From: an uncultured Parafilimonas sp. | GTDB lineage: Bacteria; Bacteroidota; Bacteroidia; Chitinophagales; Chitinophagaceae | Assembly (NCBI GenBank): GCA_937892395.1 | Contig: CALAGJ010000012.1 | Location: 1-63,712 of the forward strand | Direction of reading: 5' to 3' | Length of the DNA stretch: 63,712 bases | Part shown: piece by piece, positions 19,275 through 28,174 of the stretch | Numbering within the stretch: the stretch's first letter is position 1 | Layout of the letters: the number at the start of each line of letters is the position of its first letter | Position numbers and translations under genes: made by a program | The notes under the pieces: generated by a model | The model's input: the letters and a program-made list of their open reading frames with translations, nothing else | What the model was told of the DNA's origin: nothing | Databases searched by the model: none

Positions 19275-19305
19275 TTTGGATATTACATGCCAGTGATTAC
19301 ATTTG
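19275..19305 (+). promoter_or_regulatory. Strong Bacteroidota-type promoter of the OmpA-like gene
   Basis: TTTG (19275-19278), exactly 19 bases, then TACATTTG (19298-19305). Both boxes are perfect. The predicted transcript start near 19310 leaves about a 45-base UTR before the ATG at 19354 and rules out the earlier in-frame start at 19303. Confidence 0.8.
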
Positions 19306-19353
19306 TACAGAACTTCAAATTTTAGGAAAACAATTAAAACTAAAAAAAACGTT

Positions 19354-20937
19354 ATGGTGAGCAAAAAAACCATTTTATCTCTGGCCTTAGCAGTATTTGG
19401 ATACACGCTATCAATGGCTCAGGGTACCGATGCAAACTGGGTGTATGACTCTTCAAAGATTTCATCCAAACACATGACTCAGTACACAGAATTTTCAAAT
19501 CATCAAAATCCTTATCCTGCAAGACCTCGCAATATGTGGGAGTTGGGTATTTCAGGTGGTCTTAACTGGATAGCTGGTGGTGATGTTTGGGCACGTCCTG
19601 GTTTTGGTGGATCTGTGTCTTTACGTCGTGCTGTAGGTCATGTTGTTTCATTAAGGGGCCTTTGGGAAGGTTCTTTCAATTACGGATTAGACGGCGAAAC
19701 TACCACAAGGTATGTACCATATAATCAAGGTAAATCAAATAACTATAATCCATGGAAAAATGCTTATGGTGAAAGAGATCCTCAAAATCCTGATCAGGAA
19801 TTCACACCTTACATATTGAATTATAAGAATGCAACACATCGTCTTGCATTAGAAATGCTTGTAAGTTTGAATAATTTAAATTTTTATCGTGGCAATCCAA
19901 AATCCGATTGGTATCTCTTAACTGGTATCAATGGATGGTCTGCTGACGTGGATGCTGATGTGGTTGATGGAAATGACAATATCTACAATTACAACGGTGC
20001 TGAGTTTAATGGCGAAAATCGTAAAGATGTAAGAGACGCCGCCAAAAACATCTTGGATGGAGAATATGAAAATAACGCAGCGTTTGCTTCTGAAAATCGT
20101 ACGAACGTTTTCGGTCGGTTTGATGATAATCAATTAATAGGTGCTGGCTTTAGCTATGGTATTGGTTACTCTCGTAAGTTGTCCGATCGTATCAATATTG
20201 GTATTGAGCAAAAGTGGACAACCGCTTTTATGGATGAGTTAGACGGTATTATATTAGGTCAAAATAAAGATACATGGAGTGCTACACATTTACGTTTAAA
20301 CATTAACTTAGGTGACTTTGATAAAGCTATCCAACCACTTTGGTGGGTTAACCCAAACAACTATGTGTATAATGAGTTGAACAGCCCTCGTCACTTAAAT
20401 ATTGTTCCTCCTCCATGTGCTGATGGTGATGGTGATGGAGTTTGCGATTATTTTGACTTAGAGCCAAATACGCCAGCGGGTTGCCCTGTTGATACTCATG
20501 GTGTTACTTTAGATACTGATGGTGACGGTGTTCCTGATTGTAAAGATCAAGAAAAATTGACTCAAAAACATTGTTTCCCAGTTGATGCTAATGGTGTTGG
20601 TAAATGCCCAGATCCAGAATGCTGCAAGCAGATTGTTGTAACTCCAAAATGTAATGTAGGTGCTTTACCAAGCATACAGTTTGCAAAAGGAAGTTCTACA
20701 TTGAGCAGCAGTGCAAAATCATTACTAAACAGTGTAGCTGCACAATTGAATGCAAGCCCTGTATGTACACTTACTTTAACAGGTAGTGATAAATATGCCA
20801 TTACAGACCGCAGAATGGATGCCATTATCAAATACTTAAATGAGTCTGGTAATGTGTCTATGAGTCGTATGAATAAAAACATACAACCTGCTACTGGTGG
20901 TAGTAATACAATTGATCTTACTGCAGTAGGTAATTAA
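19354..20937 (+). CDS. OmpA-like outer membrane protein with TSP3 repeats
   Basis: About 527 residues. The signal peptide (MVSKKTILSLALAVFGYTLS) ends near MAQG. Residues 45-350 form an outer membrane beta barrel. Next come calcium-binding thrombospondin type-3 units (DGDGDGVCDYFDLEPN, DTDGDGVPDCKD), then a Cys-rich spacer and a short C-terminal OmpA-like domain. That last domain is degenerate: it starts normally (SIQFAKGSSTLSSSAKSLL), but the usual peptidoglycan-binding N-x-x-L-S-x-x-R-A-x-x-V motif is not clear. With a perfect promoter and a strong terminator it is probably an abundant structural protein. Confidence 0.85.
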   Translation: MVSKKTILSLALAVFGYTLSMAQGTDANWVYDSSKISSKHMTQYTEFSNHQNPYPARPRNMWELGISGGLNWIAGGDVWARPGFGGSVSLRRAVGHVVSLRGLWEGSFNYGLDGETTTRYVPYNQGKSNNYNPWKNAYGERDPQNPDQEFTPYILNYKNATHRLALEMLVSLNNLNFYRGNPKSDWYLLTGINGWSADVDADVVDGNDNIYNYNGAEFNGENRKDVRDAAKNILDGEYENNAAFASENRTNVFGRFDDNQLIGAGFSYGIGYSRKLSDRINIGIEQKWTTAFMDELDGIILGQNKDTWSATHLRLNINLGDFDKAIQPLWWVNPNNYVYNELNSPRHLNIVPPPCADGDGDGVCDYFDLEPNTPAGCPVDTHGVTLDTDGDGVPDCKDQEKLTQKHCFPVDANGVGKCPDPECCKQIVVTPKCNVGALPSIQFAKGSSTLSSSAKSLLNSVAAQLNASPVCTLTLTGSDKYAITDRRMDAIIKYLNESGNVSMSRMNKNIQPATGGSNTIDLTAVGN

Positions 20938-20957
20938 GAAATTCTTGTATAAAACTG

Positions 20958-20988
20958 AATCCCACCAATTGGTGGGATTTTTTTTTGA
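20958..20988 (+). terminator. Intrinsic terminator of the OmpA-like gene
   Basis: A perfect 22-base palindrome (AATCCCACC / GGTGGGATT arms, 20958-20979) followed by a run of T, 20 bases after the stop codon. Confidence 0.92.
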
Positions 20989-21197
20989 CTATAGTTAATA
21001 TTTTTCTTTCAATTAAATCAGAACCTCTTTTGACTATTATTCATCAAGAAGTGAAATTCAAATGAATAAAGTGTGTCCCTGATTTTAAGATTATTAACTG
21101 ACTTTTATTTTGTTTTCAATATTTTTTTCATGCAAATACAGAAAAATTACATTGACTTATCATGGACATGTTTGATCAGAGTTGGGTTTTGTGTTGT

Positions 21198-21455
21198 TTA
21201 ACTCCTTAATTTGTTTACAACATCTATATATTGTTGCATAGCTTCTTCTTTTGAAATACTTTTTAGTGCAGACCATGCATTGTATTTTGCTTTTGCTACA
21301 AAATCAAACGGGTTTGCAGGTGCTTGGCTGTCATTGTCTCCTTCTGTACTTTGTTTGTATAAAGAATATAATTTTAATAAAGTTTCGTTATCCGGTTTTT
21401 GAGATAATAATTTACTATTGGCAATGGCCTGTTCAAAAAGTTCTTTCAATTCCAT
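21198..21455 (-). CDS. Acyl-CoA-binding protein
   Basis: 85 residues, the size of the four-helix ACBP fold. It carries the family pattern LKLYSLYKQSTEGDN, then KAKYNAWSALKSISKEEAMQ with the ligand-contacting Tyr, Lys and Trp. It binds long-chain acyl-CoA esters in the cytosol. It is the last gene of a minus-strand group with folB and a TPR gene (10-base gap). Confidence 0.94.
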   Translation of the reverse strand: MELKELFEQAIANSKLLSQKPDNETLLKLYSLYKQSTEGDNDSQAPANPFDFVAKAKYNAWSALKSISKEEAMQQYIDVVNKLRS

Positions 21456-21465
21456 CGTTTTATAT

Positions 21466-22218
21466 TTAGCTTAATTTTTCTAACAATTTCTTTCCCTCTT
21501 CTTTAATTGCCGTATCGTCATAGCAGCGTGTTGGCAATTTTACCAATTGATTTAAAATGGCAATTGCTTTGGCAGGTTCACGATTTTGATTGTAGGCTTT
21601 TGCTAGGTCTAAATAGTTTAGTGCAAAATATTTATCCAAGCTCCTACATTTCTCCATGTATTTAATTGCACTATCCAATGTTGCCACTGGCAAACCACCA
21701 TAGAATGCCTTTACTGCTGTCTTTTTTACCCATGAAAGAGTAATCATCTGGTAATGCCATTTGCCCATTATATAATTTGTTTTGGCATCATTAGGATTTA
21801 ATGCAAATGCTTTATCTCCATATATTTTTACTTGCCTTACATATTCTACTATCTTTTTATTTTCGTCTTCGGTTTCGGTGAGTTTACCGGCACAAAGAGC
21901 CATCGTATAATTTGCCTCTGCTGCATCGGGATATGTTTTTATGGCTTGTAATGCATAGGACTGTGCATTTAGGTACCAGGGTTTTCGATCTGATAATGAT
22001 TTTTGGCGAGCACCAATTGATGAACAATATTCTGCACACTTCACCAAAGCTTTTAGATTTTTATCATCTATTTCAAGTACTTTTTTATAAGCCTCTAAAG
22101 CAAGCGGTTCATCCAATTTTTTCTCAATTTCAATAGCCTGATTTAATAGCTCTGATACGGACTGAGCAATAGCTATTTGACTCATAGAAGTGAATAAGAG
22201 TAGAAAGAATAATTTCAT
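21466..22218 (-). CDS. Exported TPR protein
   Basis: 250 residues with a signal peptide (MKLFFLLLFTSMSQIAIAQ). TPR-type helical repeats run through the rest (LEAYKKVLEIDDKNLKALVKC, then ALNPNDAKTNYIMGKWHYQM and LDSAIKYMEKCRSLDKYFAL). The arrangement resembles the RMDN-type TPR proteins of Bacteroidota. It lies 15 bases after folB and 10 before the ACBP gene, so it is probably in the same transcript. No enzymatic motif is visible. Confidence 0.8.
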   Translation of the reverse strand: MKLFFLLLFTSMSQIAIAQSVSELLNQAIEIEKKLDEPLALEAYKKVLEIDDKNLKALVKCAEYCSSIGARQKSLSDRKPWYLNAQSYALQAIKTYPDAAEANYTMALCAGKLTETEDENKKIVEYVRQVKIYGDKAFALNPNDAKTNYIMGKWHYQMITLSWVKKTAVKAFYGGLPVATLDSAIKYMEKCRSLDKYFALNYLDLAKAYNQNREPAKAIAILNQLVKLPTRCYDDTAIKEEGKKLLEKLS

Positions 22219-22233
22219 AGGAACGTATTAATT

Positions 22234-22611
22234 TTACCTACGGCTATGGTTTCCACTATGACGCTTCCATTCAAATTGAGCACCAACTTCACCCTTAAAA
22301 CCTTCAATGGGCGCATTTAACTTTCGTACAGAAACAGAAACATATTCTGCGTTTCCATAAGCACTCAGCAATCGGTGTACGCTTTCTGTAGCAAGGGTTT
22401 CAATCAATTCTGCTGGTTCGTCTAATACTGATTTTACGATATCATATATACGGGTATAATCAATAGTTTCATCCATATATCGAATTGGAATATTGCGGGG
22501 CTCAAATTGTACCACCACATCCGCTTCAAATCTCCCACCGGTGAGTTTTTCTTCTGGGTGTACACCATGTGTACCTTCGAATTGAAGCTTATTTAGTTGA
22601 ATACTTAGCAT
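22234..22611 (-). CDS. folB: Dihydroneopterin aldolase
   Basis: 125 residues. It makes 6-hydroxymethyl-dihydropterin and glycolaldehyde from dihydroneopterin in folate synthesis. Family features are FEGTHGVHPEEKLTGGRFEA at the N-terminus (substrate Glu), MDETIDYTRIYDIV, the LIETLATESVHRLL helix, and a late catalytic Lys in SVRKLNAPIEGFKG. It heads the folB-TPR-ACBP group. The ATG lies only four bases below a good promoter box. Confidence 0.94.
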   Translation of the reverse strand: MLSIQLNKLQFEGTHGVHPEEKLTGGRFEADVVVQFEPRNIPIRYMDETIDYTRIYDIVKSVLDEPAELIETLATESVHRLLSAYGNAEYVSVSVRKLNAPIEGFKGEVGAQFEWKRHSGNHSRR

Positions 22612-22615
22612 GGAG

Positions 22616-22646
22616 CAAATATATCAGGTTCAGTATTTATTTACAA
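22616..22646 (-). promoter_or_regulatory. folB promoter placed directly at the start codon
   Basis: On the minus strand, TTG (22646-22644), 20 bases, then TATATTTG (22623-22616), a perfect -7 box. Four bases (CTCC) separate the box from the ATG at 22611, so the message is predicted to be leaderless. Confidence 0.65.
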
Positions 22647-22734
22647 CCCATGTTGAAACAATCATTTTCATTTATGCACAAATATTATTGGATCTATTGC
22701 TATATATTATTTTTTTAAGCATTTTTGAAATAAA

Positions 22735-23637
22735 CTAAGTATTTTCATATAGTACAGATAATTCATTCTTATGCTCTTGCCTCATTTTCATGACCAACTC
22801 CAGTACAACAGATAACAGAATCAACAATAACCCAAAATAAAAAGAAGTGGACATCAACCTATCCTCTCTAAACAGGAGAAATGCAAGTACAATTCCATAT
22901 ACAGGCTCAAGTGTAAATGTGAGATTTGTTGTAAATGCAGATACTTTTTTTAATGCCCTGATGTATAATGAGAAAGTGAGCATGGTGCAAACCCAGCATA
23001 ATATCAAAAGCCATAACCAGTCCATGTTTTCAGGGAAAATTTGTGTTGGCAAACCTCCACTATAAAAAATAGGAAGTAGTATTGAAAGTCCAACAAATCC
23101 TCCCGTCATCTGATATACCGCAATTGTATTTGCTTCATAAATATGGGTAAATTTTTTGTTGAAGATAGATACAAATACTGTTAGCAAAGCCGATAACAAA
23201 CCAATATAAATGCCGATGGAAAATTGCAGGTTAGCATAATAAATCATTCCCACTCCTACAAGTGCTAAACCTCCAAAAACAATTTCGAGGGGATTAATTT
23301 TTTTCTTAAAAAATAGTGGTTCTACCAATGCACTAAATAATCCTGAAGTAGCCAAACAGGTAAGTGCTATGGATATATTGGCCATCTTTATGCTTGCGTA
23401 AAAACAAACCCAATGTAAAGCAAGTATTATCCCATTTCCGGCAATCCCCAATATGTCTTTTGCGTTAGGTTTTTGTAATTTTTTCTGAAATAAAAAAAGC
23501 ATCCAAAAACTTATTGATGTAATCAACATACGCCACCAAACCAATAATACTGCATCTAATTGAATGAGTTTTCCAAAGACTCCTGTAAACCCCCAAAGTA
23601 GTACTGCAATGTGCAATTGCACCAAAGCTTTTTTCAT
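22735..23637 (-). CDS. DMT-superfamily (EamA) permease
   Basis: 300 residues with ten predicted membrane helices in two EamA repeats (first WGFTGVFGKL to about residue 140, second SIGIYIGLLSALLTV to the end, with TFTLEPVYGIVLAFLLF). The family exports small metabolites; the substrate is unknown. A weak -7 box (TAATATTG) ends four bases before the ATG. It is divergent from the large plus-strand gene at 23752. Confidence 0.9.
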   Translation of the reverse strand: MKKALVQLHIAVLLWGFTGVFGKLIQLDAVLLVWWRMLITSISFWMLFLFQKKLQKPNAKDILGIAGNGIILALHWVCFYASIKMANISIALTCLATSGLFSALVEPLFFKKKINPLEIVFGGLALVGVGMIYYANLQFSIGIYIGLLSALLTVFVSIFNKKFTHIYEANTIAVYQMTGGFVGLSILLPIFYSGGLPTQIFPENMDWLWLLILCWVCTMLTFSLYIRALKKVSAFTTNLTFTLEPVYGIVLAFLLFREDRLMSTSFYFGLLLILLSVVLELVMKMRQEHKNELSVLYENT

Positions 23638-23751
23638 CCGCCAATATTACTGTGGTTAATGGTTTATTATTCATTTTTTTAATACCAAATGAATTGCCTA
23701 TTCAAAGAAAATAACCCTTTGGTGCCTAAACCCTAATTTTACAACTTAATT

Positions 23752-26589
23752 ATGATATCATATTTCCCTGCAAATAGCAAAGCTTTCATGCTCTACGTTC
23801 TGCTTTGTTTTGGTTTGAACAATAGCATACATGCACAGATTTTTGGTGGGATACCCTCCCGTTTTCCATTCAGTAAAATTGATAGTAATGCAACTACCGT
23901 CATTTTCCCTAAAGGCATTGATAGCATTGCCTTGCAAGTAGCACTTGAGGTATCTAAAGTGCAACATGATTTTCCGATTGAAAAAGATAGTAAGCATAAA
24001 TCAATCCCTATAGTATTGCAGCCCGGCAGAATTATTTCAAATGGTTATGTAGGTCTTGGGCCTTGGCGTAGTGAATATTTTTTGATGCCACCACAAGACC
24101 CGTTTTCGTTGGGCTCCCAGAGTTGGTCTTCTTTATTGTCCGTACATGAATACAGACATGTGCAGCAGTATAATTTTTTTAATAGAGGTACAGCTAAAAT
24201 TGCAGGTGTACTTTTAGGAGAATATGGACGTAGTGCTGCTAACGCCGCTGCTATTCCCAATTGGTATTTTGAAGGAGATGCTGTGTATAATGAAACAAGA
24301 TTAACAAAACAAGGCCGTGGCCGACTCCCCTCTTTTTTCAATGGATATAAAAGTTTGTATGCTGCAGGTAAGACTTATAATTATATGCAACTCAGAAACA
24401 CAAGTTTCAAAAATTATATCCCTGATCATTATCAACTTGGTTATTTACTCTTACTATATGGCATGGAAAAATATGGTGAAGATTTTTGGACTCCCTTGGT
24501 AAAAGATGCATCCAGCCTGCACAGTTTTTATCCTTTGCAAAAATCTTTAAAACAGGTAAAAAATATTGACTACAAGCAGTTTGTTTCTGCGGCTTTATCA
24601 CACTATAACTCAATATGGCAGCAGGAAATGAGTAGCCAGGATACCAGTTTTGATAAATGGGTACAAACACCTGTGGCAGAAATAAATAACAGAATTGTGG
24701 ATTATCGATTTCCCTACCAGGTGCATGCCGATACTTTTGTGAGTTATAAAACTACATTGCAGGATATACCTGTGTTTGTACTCAATAATCTGAATGGCTA
24801 TGAAAAGAAGATAGCCATAAAAGATATAGCGGCTGATGATTATTTTTCCTATAATAATAGACAAATTGTTTATGCAGCTTGGCAACCTGATGTGCGCTGG
24901 GGCAATAGAGAATATACCATTATCAAAACCTTAGATATTGATACCAAAAAAGAAAAAACAATCATTACTAAAACAAAATATTTTTCACCAGATATAAGTC
25001 ATCATGATAATAAAATTGTTGCTGTAGATATGGAGCATCTTACACAATCAAATTTAGTTTTAATAAGCGATGATGGCAGTGTTGGAAAAAAAATTCCTGC
25101 ACAGCAGGGTATCATTTACAGCCATCCAAAATTTACTGCTGATGATGCATCAATTATTGTTGTGGCACGCAATGCTGCTGGGCTCATGGCTTTGCAACAA
25201 ATCAATATAGAAACAGGTGCTAAAAAAAATATCATCCCATTTGCCAATCATATTATTGGATTTCCAATCGTACAGGGTGATACTGTAACATACTCTTGTA
25301 CATACAATGGAAGAGATGCAATTTGTGCCGCAAACATCCAAACAGGAAAAATGTTTTTTCTGTCCTCCGGACCGCTCAGTAGGTATCAGGCAGCTATAAT
25401 CAATAAAGAAGCCATTCTTACTTCCTCATTCACCGAAGGTGGGTATAAATTATTACAAACAAAAGCAAATTGGCAGCCCTTGGAAATGGGCAGAGACACA
25501 TTGAAATTATTATATGCAGGCAATTTTAAATTATCCAATTATGATATTGCCGCAGATCTTTCGAACGATAAATTGGGTACTCCTACCAAATATAAAAAAG
25601 CATCGAATCTGTTTAATTTTCATAGTCTCTTACCCACATTTGACATACCTGAATATTCGCTTACCCTGTATAGTGAAAATGTATTGAATACTTTCCAAAG
25701 TCAGCTTACTTACTTGTACAATGCCAATGAAGGATATCATCAGGGTGTATATACCGGAGTGTTTGGCGGCAGTTTTTTGCAGCCCTATTTTTCAGCATCT
25801 TATATATACAATAGAAATGTTTTATTAGCACCGGATACTTTAATCAGTTGGAATGAAACTGCCGCTGCTGTAGGATTACAGCTTCCGCTGAATTTTTCAA
25901 AGGGAAAAGTTTATCAGTACCTTACGCTAAGCAGTAGTGCAAATATTAATCAAAGATCTTATGATGATTTTTCAAAAATATTTTTTAATAATCGTACAGT
26001 CTATTACTCCAGCAACACTTTGCAGTATAGTGTTTTTTCTCAGCGGTCAAAGCAACAAGTACTGCCAAGATTGGGTTTTACTTTTACTGCACGTAGCAGG
26101 CATGCCGTGAATATACCTGCTAACAATTTTACCTTTTTTACTAATCTGTATTTGCCTGGAATCCTCAAAACGCATAGTCTTGCTTTTAACCTTGCCTATC
26201 AACGTAGAGATACTTTGAAAAATTATTTCTTTACGAATGTATTTCCATTTAGCAGAGGTTATAATGCTATTGACTATCCACGCATGAGTAGGTTTGGGGT
26301 CAATTATCAGCTTCCTCTATTTTATCCTGATTGGGGTTTTGGACAACTGTTTTTTTTGAATAGAACAAGGTTGAATTTATTTGCTGAAAGCACAAAAGCA
26401 AGGAACAAACGAACCAGTAGGTTACTTTCTTATAAAACTGTGGGTGCCGAATTATTTTTTGATACAAGATGGTTTAATCAACAGGATATAAGCTTTGGTA
26501 TAAGGTACAGCTATCTCTTAAATTATGCAAACCACAACGAAAATAGAAATGTGGTGGAGTTCGTATTGCCACTTCGTTTGTATCCATAA
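23752..26589 (+). CDS. Putative metalloprotease-like outer membrane protein
   Basis: 945 residues in three parts. After a signal peptide (to about residue 29), residues 60-290 look like a zincin peptidase: HEYRHVQQ (about residues 131-138) matches HExxH, and the downstream EGDAVYNET could supply the third ligand as in gluzincins. Residues 300-620 contain repeated beta strands with a YTWD/TolB-like propeller pattern. The last 300 residues are aromatic-rich, alternating strands ending in EFVLPLRLYP, typical of an outer membrane barrel. It would thus be anchored in the outer membrane with the peptidase in the periplasm. The function is inferred from motifs only. Confidence 0.72.
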   Translation: MISYFPANSKAFMLYVLLCFGLNNSIHAQIFGGIPSRFPFSKIDSNATTVIFPKGIDSIALQVALEVSKVQHDFPIEKDSKHKSIPIVLQPGRIISNGYVGLGPWRSEYFLMPPQDPFSLGSQSWSSLLSVHEYRHVQQYNFFNRGTAKIAGVLLGEYGRSAANAAAIPNWYFEGDAVYNETRLTKQGRGRLPSFFNGYKSLYAAGKTYNYMQLRNTSFKNYIPDHYQLGYLLLLYGMEKYGEDFWTPLVKDASSLHSFYPLQKSLKQVKNIDYKQFVSAALSHYNSIWQQEMSSQDTSFDKWVQTPVAEINNRIVDYRFPYQVHADTFVSYKTTLQDIPVFVLNNLNGYEKKIAIKDIAADDYFSYNNRQIVYAAWQPDVRWGNREYTIIKTLDIDTKKEKTIITKTKYFSPDISHHDNKIVAVDMEHLTQSNLVLISDDGSVGKKIPAQQGIIYSHPKFTADDASIIVVARNAAGLMALQQINIETGAKKNIIPFANHIIGFPIVQGDTVTYSCTYNGRDAICAANIQTGKMFFLSSGPLSRYQAAIINKEAILTSSFTEGGYKLLQTKANWQPLEMGRDTLKLLYAGNFKLSNYDIAADLSNDKLGTPTKYKKASNLFNFHSLLPTFDIPEYSLTLYSENVLNTFQSQLTYLYNANEGYHQGVYTGVFGGSFLQPYFSASYIYNRNVLLAPDTLISWNETAAAVGLQLPLNFSKGKVYQYLTLSSSANINQRSYDDFSKIFFNNRTVYYSSNTLQYSVFSQRSKQQVLPRLGFTFTARSRHAVNIPANNFTFFTNLYLPGILKTHSLAFNLAYQRRDTLKNYFFTNVFPFSRGYNAIDYPRMSRFGVNYQLPLFYPDWGFGQLFFLNRTRLNLFAESTKARNKRTSRLLSYKTVGAELFFDTRWFNQQDISFGIRYSYLLNYANHNENRNVVEFVLPLRLYP

Positions 26590-26601
26590 ACGATGTATGC
26601 A

Positions 26602-28065
26602 TTATTTTAAAACCTGCATAATATGCGGTAATACAAAAGACCCGAATAGGGTTATCAGCAATACACAAATAAGATTTAGAACAAATCCTGCTTTCAACAT
26701 TTGCCGCAGGCTTATATGACCACTACCAAAAACTATTGAATTTGGTGGCGTTCCCATTGGCAGCATAGAAGCAGCACTTGCAGCGAGTGTCATTGGTATG
26801 CCTAGCAGGAGTGGGTCAGCACCCATATTATCCGCTAATGCAGCAAGCACAGGAGCCAGTATAATTACCTGTGCCACATTGCTCATCACTTCACTTAAAA
26901 AAATGGATAAAGTAACCACTATACAGATGAGAAGCCAAGTTGGTTGGTTTGTATAAGCTGAAAGACTATGTCCCAGTTTTTCCATTACACCAGAGTGCTC
27001 TAAAGAGCTTGCTAATGCAATGCCTCCTCCAAATAGAAGTAATATACCCCAAGCCATTTTACTGGTATCTGACCAGTTTAGCAGCTGTGTTTTTTGGCCA
27101 TTTTCATGCTTATTTACAGGCATTGCAAATAGCGCTATTGCACCAAAAATTGCAATCATATTATCATCTAACTTGAATGGCAATATGGTTATTAATACAT
27201 CTTTTAGTATCCATAACAATGCGGTCAAAATAAATATAGTAAGTACTTTTTTTTCAGCGTTGGACATGGGGCCTAAGGCCTGCAACTCTTTGTTTATGTA
27301 TATCTGAGCGGCTTCACTGTGCGTTATATCATTTTTAAAAAGAAGTTTTGTGAGTACAAAATAAAGTGCAAACAATAAGAATACCACCATGGGTAGGCAA
27401 AGCTGTAGCCAATCAACAAACTGAATATTGTAGCCATATTTTTTTTCAATAAATGCTGCAAAAGCTACATTGGGTGGAGTGCCAATAAGTGTAGCCATGC
27501 CACCTATATTACTGGCATAAGCAATAACCAGCATCAGCGATAATGCAAAATTACGATACCCCTTTGTTAGCGTGCTATGATCTCTTACCACTGCTATAAC
27601 GCTGGCGGCAATGGGAAACATCATCATGGTTGTAGCTGTATTGCTCAGCCACATACTCAGAAAAGCGGTTGCTATGATGAAGCCTAAAATAATTTTATTG
27701 CCACCGGCACCTGTACGATGTAGAATATTTAAAGCAATTCTTTTGTGCACATTCCATTTTTCTATTGCAAGGCCAAGCATAAATCCTCCCATAAAAAGAA
27801 ATATAACAGGGTTGCTATATGCTTTTGTGGTTTCTTCAATGGTGCTAAGCCCAAGCATGGGATGCAGCACTACCGGAGTTAGTGCAACCACAGGCATGGG
27901 TAGTGCTTCTGATATCCACCAAAATATCATAAGAATAGCTGCTGCTACTGCTTTTGAGGCTATTAATTCCAAATGAAATGGATTAAGATAATAGATAAAA
28001 AAAGCCAGTATAATGCCTGTGGCAATGAAAAATAGATTGGAAGTTTTGTACTGTTGAACCTTCAT
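26602..28065 (-). CDS. DASS/SLC13 family sodium-coupled anion transporter
   Basis: 487 residues with about 11-12 membrane segments. Both diagnostic Na+/carboxylate motifs are present: WLSNTATTMMMFPIA (about residues 140-154) and, near the C-terminus, ASMLPMGTPPNSIVFGSG. Members move di- or tricarboxylates or sulfate with sodium, and the motif pair favours carboxylates. It converges with the metalloprotease-like gene, leaving a 12-base gap. A perfect -7 box (TACATTTG, 28083-28076) lies 10 bases above the ATG. Confidence 0.93.
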   Translation of the reverse strand: MKVQQYKTSNLFFIATGIILAFFIYYLNPFHLELIASKAVAAAILMIFWWISEALPMPVVALTPVVLHPMLGLSTIEETTKAYSNPVIFLFMGGFMLGLAIEKWNVHKRIALNILHRTGAGGNKIILGFIIATAFLSMWLSNTATTMMMFPIAASVIAVVRDHSTLTKGYRNFALSLMLVIAYASNIGGMATLIGTPPNVAFAAFIEKKYGYNIQFVDWLQLCLPMVVFLLFALYFVLTKLLFKNDITHSEAAQIYINKELQALGPMSNAEKKVLTIFILTALLWILKDVLITILPFKLDDNMIAIFGAIALFAMPVNKHENGQKTQLLNWSDTSKMAWGILLLFGGGIALASSLEHSGVMEKLGHSLSAYTNQPTWLLICIVVTLSIFLSEVMSNVAQVIILAPVLAALADNMGADPLLLGIPMTLAASAASMLPMGTPPNSIVFGSGHISLRQMLKAGFVLNLICVLLITLFGSFVLPHIMQVLK

Positions 28066-28174
28066 AATTGTGCACCAAATGTAATAGGTAACATTGAGAT
28101 GATTAATTATATCCTACACGTAAATTTTTTATTTACATACAGCAACTTATAATTGCATTTGTAAAAAATTTTAA

